Below are positions 33,411 through 41,719 of a stretch of DNA of 64,000 nt, piece by piece. The translations under genes were made by a program, and so were the position numbers. The DNA comes from Candidatus Nitrosopumilus sp. (GTDB lineage: Archaea; Thermoproteota; Nitrososphaeria; Nitrososphaerales; Nitrosopumilaceae): contig NZ_JANQTA010000017.1 in the NCBI RefSeq assembly GCF_028278985.1, positions 33,797 to 97,796 on the forward strand, in the 5' to 3' direction. The notes below the pieces were generated by a model, which was not told where the DNA came from, ran no database searches, and was given only the letters and a program-made list of their open reading frames with translations. Every line of letters begins with the position of its first letter. The first letter of the stretch is position 1.

Positions 33411-33879
33411 TTAACAATCTCTGTTCTCGTCTCAGTTTTAGTGCAGTCAACCCTGCAAATCCAAAGATTATTGCCAATCCACCATATGCTAATGCTTGGC
33501 TGTGCTCAATTAGGACTGCAGACACGCCTGTTCCTACCACACTTGGAAGCAGAGATAATGCATAGAGCCACCATCCGCAGCATCCCAGGGGAACTAGAGA
33601 GAAAAACGAGAAAAACGAGGTAGCAGCAGTGCTTCCAGAGTTTCCTCCAAATGCTTTTCTTTTCACATCAAGTTTGCATCCAAGCATCTTACTTTTTTCA
33701 GAAAGATATACTTGCAGTCCAATTCCAATTCCCATTCCAAAAATTACAATAGAGTTTAGCTGAAAGGCAGCACTGATTGCATAAAGTGGTTCTAATGCAG
33801 GAGTTGTAGCTACAACTACTCCAAGATAAATTCCAATTGTTAATACACCAACAATTATTGCTTTTCTAATTGGTTTCAA
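33397..33879 (-). CDS. small multi-span membrane protein paired with the DUF3179 gene
   Basis: 160 aa, TTG start at 33879 overlapping the stop of the DUF3179 gene by 4 bp (TTGA). About four transmembrane helices (9-28, 37-58, 88-120, 125-150) with a cysteine in the loop (LGCKLDV) and a double Cys in helix 3 (LVPLGCCGWWLY). The Cys pattern could bind metal or haem. Translational coupling to the DUF3179 protein suggests they work together. No family named. Confidence 0.65.
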   Translation of the reverse strand: MKPIRKAIIVGVLTIGIYLGVVVATTPALEPLYAISAAFQLNSIVIFGMGIGIGLQVYLSEKSKMLGCKLDVKRKAFGGNSGSTAATSFFSFFSLVPLGCCGWWLYALSLLPSVVGTGVSAVLIEHSQALAYGGLAIIFGFAGLTALKLRREQRLLTNQA

Positions 33880-35003
33880 TTTGAATCACCATACACCAAA
33901 GTATCTGGATGAAATGCAACCCACTCAAACCAGAATCCAGGTTCTATTGGTAATCGTTCTAATTGTTCTCCTTTCATTTCACCTGAAATTGCCAAACCAT
34001 CATAATTCCAAACAGAGTTTGTTGATAAATCAACAATTTCCCCATCAATCATTTCAAACTCTAATGTTTGACCATTAATTGTTCTATCAAATGCTCTAGA
34101 GTTTTCAGAAAAAAATGAAACCAACATCAGAGAAGTTTCTCCAACTGAATCATTTATCAAACCAGATGATTCAATGTCGTTTTGTGGATATGCTTTGTAA
34201 ATTCCATTTATAGAAAATCCAATTATGATTTCTTTAGGATGTAGTCTATCATCACTGTGTTCTACCGGAAACATGATTCGTGGTTCTGTGTAATAGCTGC
34301 CATAGGGGTCAGTAGCATATGAGCGAATATGACCTGTATCAGTAGTTAACACCAAAGTATCAGGGTGTAATTTTTTCCAATCACCCCAAGTTATCACATC
34401 AAATGGAACCAAATCTAGTTGATACCCGGTAAGTTCACCTTTTACTGCCAAACCCAAGGCCTGACTCCAATACGAATCAGTCAATCTATCATACATTAGC
34501 AGATTGCTGTTGTATAATTTTCCCGAAGTTCCAAATTCAACTTCTCGGTCATCAATCACCCTCTCAAAGACCTGATTTGTATAGCATAGAGGACAATAAG
34601 TTACAGAAACAGGTGTTCCTCCAACTTTGTCATTTACAATTTCATGCCATACAAGAATAAACAAAGGATATGCTTTGGCCTCTCCATTAATCTCAAGACC
34701 AATTACAGTATCTGAATCAGACATAAACTGTGAACCAGAAACATTTGCAAAAACAGGATTATCAATTGATGGAATTCCATCTTTTGGAGGACCACCTCCT
34801 TTGATCTTATCTAGTGGAATGAGATGTTTGATGCCGTCAGTTTCCATTAATTGTAATTCAGAGATTCCAGAATCTGATGGAACCACTGATGTAGAAGTAG
34901 GTGAAATGGTAACGTATGGTTGAGAGTCTTCAGATAAGAATAATGCCAGACCTATCAGTGCAACACCTATAGCTATTGCCGGTGCAATAATCTTGAAGTT
35001 CAA
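33876..35003 (-). CDS. DUF3179-domain exported protein
   Basis: 375 aa, TTG start at 35003. N-terminal signal anchor (about 4-24: IIAPAIAIGVALIGLALFL). The DUF3179 core runs from about 60 to 370, with the family's hallmark VTYCPLCYTNQVFER, two 'G...KAYPL/KAYPQ' segments (INGEAKAYPLFILVWHEIVND; INGIYKAYPQNDI) and WSQALGLAVKGELTG. DUF3179 proteins are exported and often occur in marine microbes; biochemical function unknown. The CPLC motif could be redox-active or metal-binding. Coupled to the membrane protein at 33397 and divergent from a DoxX gene. Confidence 0.85.
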   Translation of the reverse strand: MNFKIIAPAIAIGVALIGLALFLSEDSQPYVTISPTSTSVVPSDSGISELQLMETDGIKHLIPLDKIKGGGPPKDGIPSIDNPVFANVSGSQFMSDSDTVIGLEINGEAKAYPLFILVWHEIVNDKVGGTPVSVTYCPLCYTNQVFERVIDDREVEFGTSGKLYNSNLLMYDRLTDSYWSQALGLAVKGELTGYQLDLVPFDVITWGDWKKLHPDTLVLTTDTGHIRSYATDPYGSYYTEPRIMFPVEHSDDRLHPKEIIIGFSINGIYKAYPQNDIESSGLINDSVGETSLMLVSFFSENSRAFDRTINGQTLEFEMIDGEIVDLSTNSVWNYDGLAISGEMKGEQLERLPIEPGFWFEWVAFHPDTLVYGDSN

Positions 35004-35102
35004 TTTTGATTATATTTCTCATCAAAATTATTAAAAAATTATTCCAACTTTTGGATGTGATTTGGACAAACCCTTTTAATGATTTTTCAGAGGCCAGAAT
35101 TG

Positions 35103-35525
35103 ATGAATACAGAAGCAACTCTAAAGGGAAATGTATTACATGACATTGCCCATTGGGGAATTAGCGCATCAGTTGGCGTTATATTCATTGTACATAGTAT
35201 AAAGAAATTTGATCCTAGTTGGCAGGAATGGTTAGTCACTATAGGAATTCCACCAGAGCTCCAATTGCCAATTGCACTTGCCGAATTTGTTGGAGGAGTG
35301 TTGTTAGTTGTAGGAGTACTATCTAGAATTTCTGCTGCAATATTATCAGTGATTTTACTTGGTGCAATATTTCACATCAGATGGGAGAACGGGTTTTTTG
35401 TCTCCAAAGGTGGATGGGAGTGGGACTTGGTAATGCTTGCAGCAACTCTAGCAATTATCGTGGCTGGGCCAGGAAGAATTTCAATATCTCATGTAGCAAA
35501 AAAGATTCCTAGATTCTTGCAGTAA
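35103..35525 (+). CDS. DoxX-family membrane protein
   Basis: 140 aa from ATG 35103; an upstream ATG at 35079 would add eight residues. Four transmembrane helices (about 20-38, 56-78, 83-101, 112-132) with the DoxX signature GVIFIVHSIKKFDPS and LPIALAEFVGGVLLVVGVLSRISA. DoxX proteins are membrane quinone or thiol-linked subunits of diverse redox systems. Divergent from DUF3179 with a short spacer, so the three genes 33397-35525 may form a membrane redox module (inference). Confidence 0.8.
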   Translation: MNTEATLKGNVLHDIAHWGISASVGVIFIVHSIKKFDPSWQEWLVTIGIPPELQLPIALAEFVGGVLLVVGVLSRISAAILSVILLGAIFHIRWENGFFVSKGGWEWDLVMLAATLAIIVAGPGRISISHVAKKIPRFLQ

Positions 35526-36689
35526 TTACTTTATTTTCTTGTTTAATTCTGTGATGAATTTTTTTATTTTTGGTTTTGGAACAACAGCTCCGCATGCTCT
35601 ATCGTGTCCTCCACCAGAGCCACCTAGGTCAGTTGCTAGAACGTTAACGATTTTTCCCAAATGAACTTTACAGTTTTTAGAACCGCGAACAGAAACTGCA
35701 TAGATTCCATGGTCTACGCGCTCCTTGTATGCAACACCAACGTCTTTGCCTGACAATCCCATGACAAAGTTGACTGCACCACTTGCACCAGAGTCTAAAA
35801 TTTCCATGTAGCCAAGATTTTTCATAGTTTTCATTCCATCTTTAACTTTGGCAATCATTTGAGATAATTTTTCAACTTGAATCTGTGCAAACTCAAAGGT
35901 ATTTGGAATTTCATGTGGGAATTTAGAGTCTGCTAATTCTTCTACCAGATACAGCAAATAGTCAGGTTCTTTTTGATGTCCAACGATATTGTAAGTTAGA
36001 ACAGTTGCGCTGATTAATGCAAATTGTCTATCATAGATTTGAAGTAATTTTGAACCAATTGGGCGGTCCTCCATGTAATCGGTAATTGCAGCACATGTTG
36101 CAACAAATGATGCATGATCATTTAGTTTTGATTTGAATGCAGAATAAACTTGGACTGCAGTACATTCGTTGATATCATGAATAACTTTGACTTTGAGTTT
36201 TTCTAATGCCTTTACAACATTAGGATCAATATCATGATGATCAATGTAAGTAACTGCTACTTTGTTTTTTCTCAAAGTGGCCATTATATCGATAAATTCA
36301 TCCTGAGTCTTTTTGCTAAGACCCAAGTCACAAATGTAAAGTGATTTTAATTTTTCATCTAGTACAACTTGGTTTAATGCTTCCATCTGTCCTGGATAGT
36401 CTACCAAAATTGCATCCCCACCAAATGCTTGTCTTATTAGGGCAGCTGAGCTAATACCATCTGCGTCTTCTTTGTGAGAGATACAGACTACTTTGGTGCG
36501 TTTAGGTTTTGCAGTTTTTTTAACAACTTTTTTTGTAGTTGTCTTTTTTACAGTTTTAGTAGTTTTTTTAGTTGCAGTTTTTTTAGAAACAGTTTTTTTG
36601 GTTGTGGTCTTTTTGGTTGCAGTTTTTTTGGCTGGTTTTTTGACAACTTTCTTTGTGGTCTTTTTTGTTGTCTTTTTAGCTGCTGCCAT
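35526..36689 (-). CDS. DHH-family phosphoesterase with lysine-rich histone-H1-like N-terminal tail
   Basis: 387 aa. Residues 1-66 are a Lys/Thr/Ala/Val tail of KKTTKK-type repeats, like the C-terminus of linker histone H1 and likely to bind DNA or RNA. The DHH core starts at 67: VVCISHKEDADGISSAALIRQ, LYICDLGLSK, VTYIDHHDIDP (DHH motif as IDHHD). The C-terminal DHHA1 domain has LGGSGGGHDRACG. This matches archaeal RecJ/GAN-like or nano-RNase-like phosphoesterases, which degrade single-stranded nucleic acids or oligoribonucleotides. Which activity applies is not clear. The tail is unusual for the family. Convergent with DoxX. Confidence 0.8.
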   Translation of the reverse strand: MAAAKKTTKKTTKKVVKKPAKKTATKKTTTKKTVSKKTATKKTTKTVKKTTTKKVVKKTAKPKRTKVVCISHKEDADGISSAALIRQAFGGDAILVDYPGQMEALNQVVLDEKLKSLYICDLGLSKKTQDEFIDIMATLRKNKVAVTYIDHHDIDPNVVKALEKLKVKVIHDINECTAVQVYSAFKSKLNDHASFVATCAAITDYMEDRPIGSKLLQIYDRQFALISATVLTYNIVGHQKEPDYLLYLVEELADSKFPHEIPNTFEFAQIQVEKLSQMIAKVKDGMKTMKNLGYMEILDSGASGAVNFVMGLSGKDVGVAYKERVDHGIYAVSVRGSKNCKVHLGKIVNVLATDLGGSGGGHDRACGAVVPKPKIKKFITELNKKIK

Positions 36690-36733
36690 TTCATTTGAAA
36701 AAATTACAAACCCTCATTTAAATGAAGAATGAA

Positions 36734-36919
36734 TTATTTCTTTGATTTTTTTACGCTCTGTTCAACTAGTGAGCTAGAGTCAAGATACACATCATAAAGA
36801 GACAAGCCCTCAAGTTGATTATCTGAATCAATGGATTGAATCTTTTCTAATTGCTCTGGGGATGCATTCAATACCAGGTCATCTAGTTTTTGCAAATGTT
36901 CTCGCTCTTTAGGAGTCAT
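36734..36919 (-). CDS. small hypothetical protein
   Basis: 61 aa, charged and helical (MTPKEREHLQKLDDLVLNASPEQLEKIQ...), ending in a basic tail. No cysteines or membrane segment. Lies 45 bp upstream of the DHH gene on the same strand, so it may be co-transcribed. No family recognised. Confidence 0.5.
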   Translation of the reverse strand: MTPKEREHLQKLDDLVLNASPEQLEKIQSIDSDNQLEGLSLYDVYLDSSSLVEQSVKKSKK

Positions 36920-37004
36920 TAGTTTTTGATTAAAAATTCTGATTTATGACCCAAAGTTGCCATATTAGACTAAATGCTAAACTTGATAGACACTTTTTTA
37001 GCGA

Positions 37005-37012
37005 AAATATAA
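37005..37012 (+). promoter_or_regulatory. TATA-box-like element before citrate synthase
   Basis: AAATATAA centred about 30 bp before the ATG at 37038, compatible with a very short or absent leader. Confidence 0.4.
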
Positions 37013-37037
37013 TAGAACAATTCTGCTAGGCACAGGT

Positions 37038-38201
37038 ATGGAGACCAAAAATATCGGCCTAAGAGGAATCGAGGTAGCAGATACCAGAATTTCCAATATC
37101 GATGGAGAAAAAGGCAAACTAATCTATCGTGGCTTTGACATTTTAGATCTCACAAAAAATTCCACATTTGAAGAAACGGCATTTCTATTACTTTATGATC
37201 ATTTACCAACTAAAACACAACTAGACGAATTTACTGCAAAACTGGTTGATGCCCGATTCATCCCAAAGCAGATGCAAAAGAACATGGGAAACTGGAGAAA
37301 AGATGCAGACCCAATGGATATGCTTCAGGCATTCGTTTCAGCCTTGGCAGGATATTATGATGAAGAATTTGCCAACAAAGATGCCAGTTATGAAAAAGCA
37401 ATCAATCTAATTGCAAAGGTCCCAACAATCATTGCAAGTTGGCAGAGAATTAGAAATGGATTAGACATTGTTGATCCAGACCCATCATTGAGTCACGCAG
37501 CAAACTTCCTATACATGATGTCTGGAAAAAAACCAGATCCTGAAGTTGAAAAAGTGTTTGATGTATGTTTGATTTTACATGCAGACCACACGTTTAATGC
37601 ATCTACATTTACAGCAAGACAGGTTGCATCAACTAGAGCCCACATGTATTCTGCATCAAGTGCAGCAATAGGGGCACTAAGTGGAGAATTGCACGGAGGT
37701 GCAAACACCGAAGTCATGAAGATGCTTTTAGAAATTGGAGAGATTGATAAAGTAGAGACATGGATAAAGAAAAACCTTGATGACGGTCAAAGAATCATGG
37801 GAATGGGTCATGCAGTTTACAAAACTTATGACCCAAGAGCACAAGTTCTAAAAGAATTATCGCGTACACTAGCAGGAAAAACCAAAGAAAAATGGTTTGA
37901 TATGACAGAAAAAGTAGAAACTACAACCATTTCCTATATGAAATCGCAAAAAGATAGAGATATTTATCCAAACGTTGACTTGTACAGTGCATCAATTTAC
38001 TATATGCTAAAAATCCCAGTTGACCTTAACACACCAATCTTTGCTATTTCTAGAGTTGCAGGATGGGCAGCTCACATCATAGAAGAAAAGTTTGCAGAAG
38101 CTGCACCAAAGCCAGCATTATACAGACCTAAAGCAGTCTATGTTGGAAAGTATTGTGGACCTCAAGGTTGTGAATATCAAACACTAGACTTGAGAAAATA
38201 A
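37038..38201 (+). CDS. gltA: citrate synthase
   Basis: 387 aa, type I archaeal/bacterial citrate synthase. Catalytic His of LHADHTFNAST and of MGHAVYKTYDPRA and the catalytic Asp region (NVDLYSASIYYMLKIP) are in place; the start GLRGIEVADTRISNIDGEKGKLIYRGFDI is typical. Condenses oxaloacetate and acetyl-CoA. In an autotroph using the 3HP/4HB cycle it feeds 2-oxoglutarate synthesis for glutamate. 2-Methylcitrate synthases are close relatives, but there is no prp gene nearby. Confidence 0.93.
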   Translation: METKNIGLRGIEVADTRISNIDGEKGKLIYRGFDILDLTKNSTFEETAFLLLYDHLPTKTQLDEFTAKLVDARFIPKQMQKNMGNWRKDADPMDMLQAFVSALAGYYDEEFANKDASYEKAINLIAKVPTIIASWQRIRNGLDIVDPDPSLSHAANFLYMMSGKKPDPEVEKVFDVCLILHADHTFNASTFTARQVASTRAHMYSASSAAIGALSGELHGGANTEVMKMLLEIGEIDKVETWIKKNLDDGQRIMGMGHAVYKTYDPRAQVLKELSRTLAGKTKEKWFDMTEKVETTTISYMKSQKDRDIYPNVDLYSASIYYMLKIPVDLNTPIFAISRVAGWAAHIIEEKFAEAAPKPALYRPKAVYVGKYCGPQGCEYQTLDLRK

Positions 38202-38204
38202 TTT

Positions 38205-38411
38205 TTAATTTCTTGTGCTAAGCCATTCTTTTGCTTTAGAGTTTACATCATGTTTGTACAAAACTTCAAAGACCATATCATAGAATGTGATACCTTTTTT
38301 CTGAGCCTGATCATCTAACCACTTTATTCCGTCAGCTAATTCAGGATCATATTCTGAGAACTCTACTAGTTCATCTACCATCTTTGAGAAGAAGGCGTGA
38401 GATTCAAGCAT
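38205..38411 (-). CDS. conserved hypothetical protein
   Basis: 68 aa from ATG 38411; upstream start codons in the same frame give up to 73 aa. Helical, acidic, soluble (SHAFFSKMVDELVEFSEYDPELADGIKWL). No motif recognised. Convergent with gltA, 3 bp apart. Confidence 0.5.
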   Translation of the reverse strand: MLESHAFFSKMVDELVEFSEYDPELADGIKWLDDQAQKKGITFYDMVFEVLYKHDVNSKAKEWLSTRN

Positions 38412-38487
38412 AAGTACACCTTTCAATCTGTGATCATAAGTAACGTATTCAAAATATATTGATAAAAGACCCCTTTTTGGTTGACAA

Positions 38488-38865
38488 ATGCAACATGTTT
38501 TTTATGCTGATGGGAATTCTACAAAGATTTCATGGTTGATTGACACAAATGGAAAATTATCTAGTCAGCAGAGAGAACATGCACAATTGTACTATGACAA
38601 AGTCTCAGATATTCAATCAAAGTTCATTGCACTTCATGTTGGATTATTTTGGGCCATTGGAACATTTATCATCAAAAACAAAGACAGTGTTGAAATCATT
38701 TTAGACCAAAAAGAAATGTTTGATCATCTTTCATCAAACAAAACAATCGATGATGAGTTTATCAAAAAAAGAACAGGATTCATCAATCAATTAATCAATC
38801 AACGCAAATTAGAAATCAAATACACTTTAGATACAGAAGAAAGAAACTTGGCGAAAATAAAATAG
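38488..38865 (+). CDS. conserved hypothetical protein
   Basis: 125 aa from ATG 38488. Mixed alpha/beta with a hydrophobic stretch (SKFIALHVGLFWAIGTFIIK) too short and polar to be a sure membrane segment, and a charged C-terminus. No catalytic motif recognised. Followed directly by the structured non-coding stretch at 38885-38995. Confidence 0.55.
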   Translation: MQHVFYADGNSTKISWLIDTNGKLSSQQREHAQLYYDKVSDIQSKFIALHVGLFWAIGTFIIKNKDSVEIILDQKEMFDHLSSNKTIDDEFIKKRTGFINQLINQRKLEIKYTLDTEERNLAKIK

Positions 38866-38884
38866 TGCAAAGAGCTTAAGACCA

Positions 38885-38995
38885 TAACCGGCAGGTACTT
38901 GGTGACAGCTCACTTGCGTTGTGTGAATCTGTTACGGCACTAATTCATAAAACAAAGTGTTGTTCAACATCGTTGACAAGCCCTAGTGCCAGAAT
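38885..38995 (+). ncRNA. probable structured RNA of unknown class
   Basis: The 315-bp gap 38866-39180 contains no ORF of note but folds strongly. Stem A: GTGACAG 38902-38908 pairs with CTGTTAC 38929-38935 (7 bp, one G-U pair), closed inside by TCAC 38910-38913 with GTGA 38923-38926. Stem B follows without a gap: GGCACTA 38936-38942 with TAGTGCC 38984-38990 (7 perfect pairs), enclosing a third hairpin CAAC 38965-38968 with GTTG 38972-38975, extended by TGT/ACA around one bulge. The G-U pair only works on the plus strand. The stretch is richer in G+C than its flanks. It does not look like tRNA, SRP, RNase P or box C/D RNA. Confidence 0.5.
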
Positions 38996-39146
38996 AGAGC
39001 GATCATCAATATTTTTCAAGACATTTTTCACAATGTTGAAATTTTTTCAAGTTTTTGTACATCTCAAAATTTCAGAAAATATTTTCATAGAATAAATCAC
39101 TCAAGCCTAAAATCTGCAAGTTATGAACGTCATAGAGACGATTAGA

Positions 39147-39154
39147 TTTATTTA
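39147..39154 (+). promoter_or_regulatory. TATA-box-like element before the cupredoxin gene
   Basis: TTTATTTA centred 30 bp upstream of the ATG at 39181; the rest of 38996-39146 is AT-rich with T-runs (for example 39007-39058) that could end the upstream RNA, and shows no gene. Confidence 0.4.
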
Positions 39155-39180
39155 CCATACACCCAAGTCATGGATCAACT

Positions 39181-40113
39181 ATGGCAGGTATAGACAAGGC
39201 TGCAATTGGATTTTCAATCGCAATTGTAGCTATAGGAGTTGCATTTGCTTTGTATGGCGATGCAGCTCAAAATGCCGGACCCAGTGTTTCAGCTCCAGCT
39301 GTAACATCTACAGCACCTGAGCCAGCAATGGATGAACCAAAGGCAGCTCCTGAAAAACCAATGAAATCTGGTTGGGAGAGAGCCGAATCTATTCAAGACC
39401 CAGGAATTGGACATGAAGAACACCAACTTGCAGTGCTATTGGCACCAAGTGAAAACACCTATTCAGGTACACTTCTCTATGATGCATCTGAAGTAATTCA
39501 GTTAGTTTCACTTAGAGGACCACTCGGAGATGATGAAAACCCATCAAAGATTTGGACCCCAGATGGCGAAACAAGATTTGAATTAACACTCGTTGAACAA
39601 AACAGTGCAAAAGGTGAGTGGGAATTTTCCGGTAATGCTTTAGCAGTTCACACATTCTATACTAACACATTCGTCGTTGACTACAAAATTCTAGACCTCG
39701 TAGAAACAGAACCTATGATGGAAGAAGCTGAGAAAGAAGTAGCAATGGAAGAAGAAATGCACATGGAAGAGAAAACTCACATGGAAGAAACCATGGAAGA
39801 ACCAGCAGGTCCAATGACACATACAGTTGACATGCCAGCAGGTACTTCAGTTCCAGGTTGCGAAGAAACTAACGAATGTTACATCCCAGCAAACATTACA
39901 ATCAATGCTGGAGATACAGTAGAATTTGTTAATGTTGACACAGCAGCACATACAGTAACAGGTGGTAGTCCAGCAGATGGTCCATCTGGTGTATTTGATA
40001 GTAGCTTAGTTATGGGTGGCGCAGTATATTCATTCACCTTTGAAGAAGCAGGAAACTATGATTACTTCTGTATGGTACATCCTTGGATGGTCGGCAGTGT
40101 TACAGTGAACTAG
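39181..40113 (+). CDS. membrane-anchored cupredoxin (type 1 copper protein) with Met/Glu/His-rich linker
   Basis: 310 aa. N-terminal hydrophobic anchor or signal (about 7-25), Pro/Ala-rich spacer, a beta domain (about 75-175), a Met/Glu/His linker (179-208, with EEEMHMEEKTHMEETMEE), and a C-terminal plastocyanin-like domain (210-310). Type 1 copper ligands: H257 (TAAHTVTGG), C297, H300 and M303 (DYFCMVHPWM). In thaumarchaea such blue copper proteins replace cytochrome c as electron carriers in ammonia oxidation. The linker could hold extra copper. Probably highly expressed, acting on the outer face of the membrane. Confidence 0.9.
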   Translation: MAGIDKAAIGFSIAIVAIGVAFALYGDAAQNAGPSVSAPAVTSTAPEPAMDEPKAAPEKPMKSGWERAESIQDPGIGHEEHQLAVLLAPSENTYSGTLLYDASEVIQLVSLRGPLGDDENPSKIWTPDGETRFELTLVEQNSAKGEWEFSGNALAVHTFYTNTFVVDYKILDLVETEPMMEEAEKEVAMEEEMHMEEKTHMEETMEEPAGPMTHTVDMPAGTSVPGCEETNECYIPANITINAGDTVEFVNVDTAAHTVTGGSPADGPSGVFDSSLVMGGAVYSFTFEEAGNYDYFCMVHPWMVGSVTVN

Positions 40114-40132
40114 CCAAAACTTTTCCTTTTTT

Positions 40133-41719
40133 CTATTTTATTTGATTTCTTCTAATGGTCCTGTTGTATGCAACGCCAAATCTATGAGTCTCATCTCGAG
40201 CATGCTGTAAAATTTGAATTGAAGATTTTGTTTTTGAAATAATTATAGGAGTTTTTCTTTTTGGAACATAAACTTCTTCATTTTCTTTTGCAAGAGAGAT
40301 ACAGGGTAGTTTTAGGCCTAATGAAGTAAGTGATTTTACTGCGGCATTTAGCTGACCTTTTCCACCATCAATGACAATTAGATCAGGCATCTCAGAATCC
40401 TCTTCTGCTAGCCGATAGTATCGTCTTTTAATAACCTCACCAATCATTGCAAAGTCATCACGTCCTTCAACAGTTTTGATTTTGAATTTTCTGTATCCAG
40501 ATTTGTTTGGTTTTCCACCAACAAATTGAGCCATTGAGCCAACTGCAAAGTCATCACCATGATTTGAGATATCAAAGCATTCAATGACATTTGGAATTGT
40601 TGGCAAGTTTAGAGTATCTTTTAGTTCAACTAAACCAGGGTCTCCACCTTTAGAGTGGACAAGATTGATGTTTTTCATTATCAGATTAACAATTTCTTTT
40701 TTCTTTCCTTTGGTAGGAAGAATAATTTTTACTGTAAATCCTGCTTGCTCAGACAATAATGATTCTAACATCTTTTGATTCTCTGGCAACTCACTAACTA
40801 CAACAAACTTCGGAATTTTGTGTGTAGAGTAATACTGGTAAAGAAAATTTGAAAAGGAATTATCACCAACTAGGTCAAAAAAGAACTTGTCACTATCTCT
40901 AATCACACCATTAATCATTCTAAAATTCATTACAACTGCAGACTGTTCCTGTATTCCAATTCCAAAGTATTCTTCATCAGAATTTTCAACATATTCCATT
41001 TTTTGTTTGGTCTGAAGACTGCCTAATCTAATCAAAGTATCACGAATCTCTTTTGCACGCTCAAATTGCTGTAATTCTGCAGCCTGATGCATCTCAGATT
41101 CTAATTTTTTTGTAAATATTTTGGTTTGATTTTTCCCCTTTAGAACATCTTCAAGAGCTTTGACATGTTTTGGGTATCTCTCTTGAGCATCTTTGAATTC
41201 ACATGGACCTTCACAATTTCCAAGATGATATTCCAAGCATACTTTTTTTGGAAGAGTTTTACAAATTCGAATTTGAAATGCTTTTCGTAATGCGCCAATT
41301 GTTAGAAGTTTAGAGCTTCCTTGAGTAAATGGACCATATGTTTTTCCTTTTCCTAAAAATTTTCCATCACGTGTTCTTCTTGCAACTAGTAATCTAGGAT
41401 ATTTTTCATCAGAGATTCGTAGGTAGGTATATCGTTGTTGATCTTTTAATTCAATGTTGAATCGTGGACGATATTTTTTGATCATATTTGATTCAAGTAG
41501 AAAAGCTTCATTTTCATTATCTGTTAAAACAAATTCAATGTCGTCAATATTTTCAACTAATTTTTTAGTCTTGTAGTTTTGGTTTTTCAAAAAATATGAC
41601 TTTACACGTTTTCGAAGATTCTTTGCCTTTCCAATGTATATGATTTTTTCATCAGAATCTTTCATCATGTAGATTCCAGGATTTGTAGGAATTGTGATTT
41701 TTGCTATCTCAAAAGTCAT
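40133..41719 (-). CDS. uvrC: excinuclease ABC subunit C, without C-terminal HhH domain
   Basis: 528 aa. N-terminal GIY-YIG nuclease (NPGIYMMKDSDEKIIYIGKAKNLRKRV), a Cys cluster (CKTLPKKVCLEYHLGNCEGPC), the UVR motif region (about 210-245), and the RNase H-like nuclease with the catalytic residues in ECFDISNHGDD, LIVIDGGKGQLNAA and RDETHRFGV. The chain ends 15 residues after the last motif, whereas bacterial UvrC (about 600 aa) continues into a double helix-hairpin-helix domain. It makes the two incisions of nucleotide excision repair. Last gene of uvrB-uvrA-uvrC; start overlaps uvrA by 4 bp. Confidence 0.95.
   Translation of the reverse strand: MTFEIAKITIPTNPGIYMMKDSDEKIIYIGKAKNLRKRVKSYFLKNQNYKTKKLVENIDDIEFVLTDNENEAFLLESNMIKKYRPRFNIELKDQQRYTYLRISDEKYPRLLVARRTRDGKFLGKGKTYGPFTQGSSKLLTIGALRKAFQIRICKTLPKKVCLEYHLGNCEGPCEFKDAQERYPKHVKALEDVLKGKNQTKIFTKKLESEMHQAAELQQFERAKEIRDTLIRLGSLQTKQKMEYVENSDEEYFGIGIQEQSAVVMNFRMINGVIRDSDKFFFDLVGDNSFSNFLYQYYSTHKIPKFVVVSELPENQKMLESLLSEQAGFTVKIILPTKGKKKEIVNLIMKNINLVHSKGGDPGLVELKDTLNLPTIPNVIECFDISNHGDDFAVGSMAQFVGGKPNKSGYRKFKIKTVEGRDDFAMIGEVIKRRYYRLAEEDSEMPDLIVIDGGKGQLNAAVKSLTSLGLKLPCISLAKENEEVYVPKRKTPIIISKTKSSIQILQHARDETHRFGVAYNRTIRRNQIK

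Noticed and set aside
36474..36732. Cys/Phe-rich plus-strand ORFs
   Set aside because: Antisense of the lysine-rich tail of the DHH protein (AAA/AAG read as TTT/CTT).
38885..38995. tRNA or RNase P/SRP RNA identity for the folded stretch
   Set aside because: No cloverleaf, no T-loop GTTC, and none of the conserved cores of those RNAs; kept only as an unknown structured RNA.
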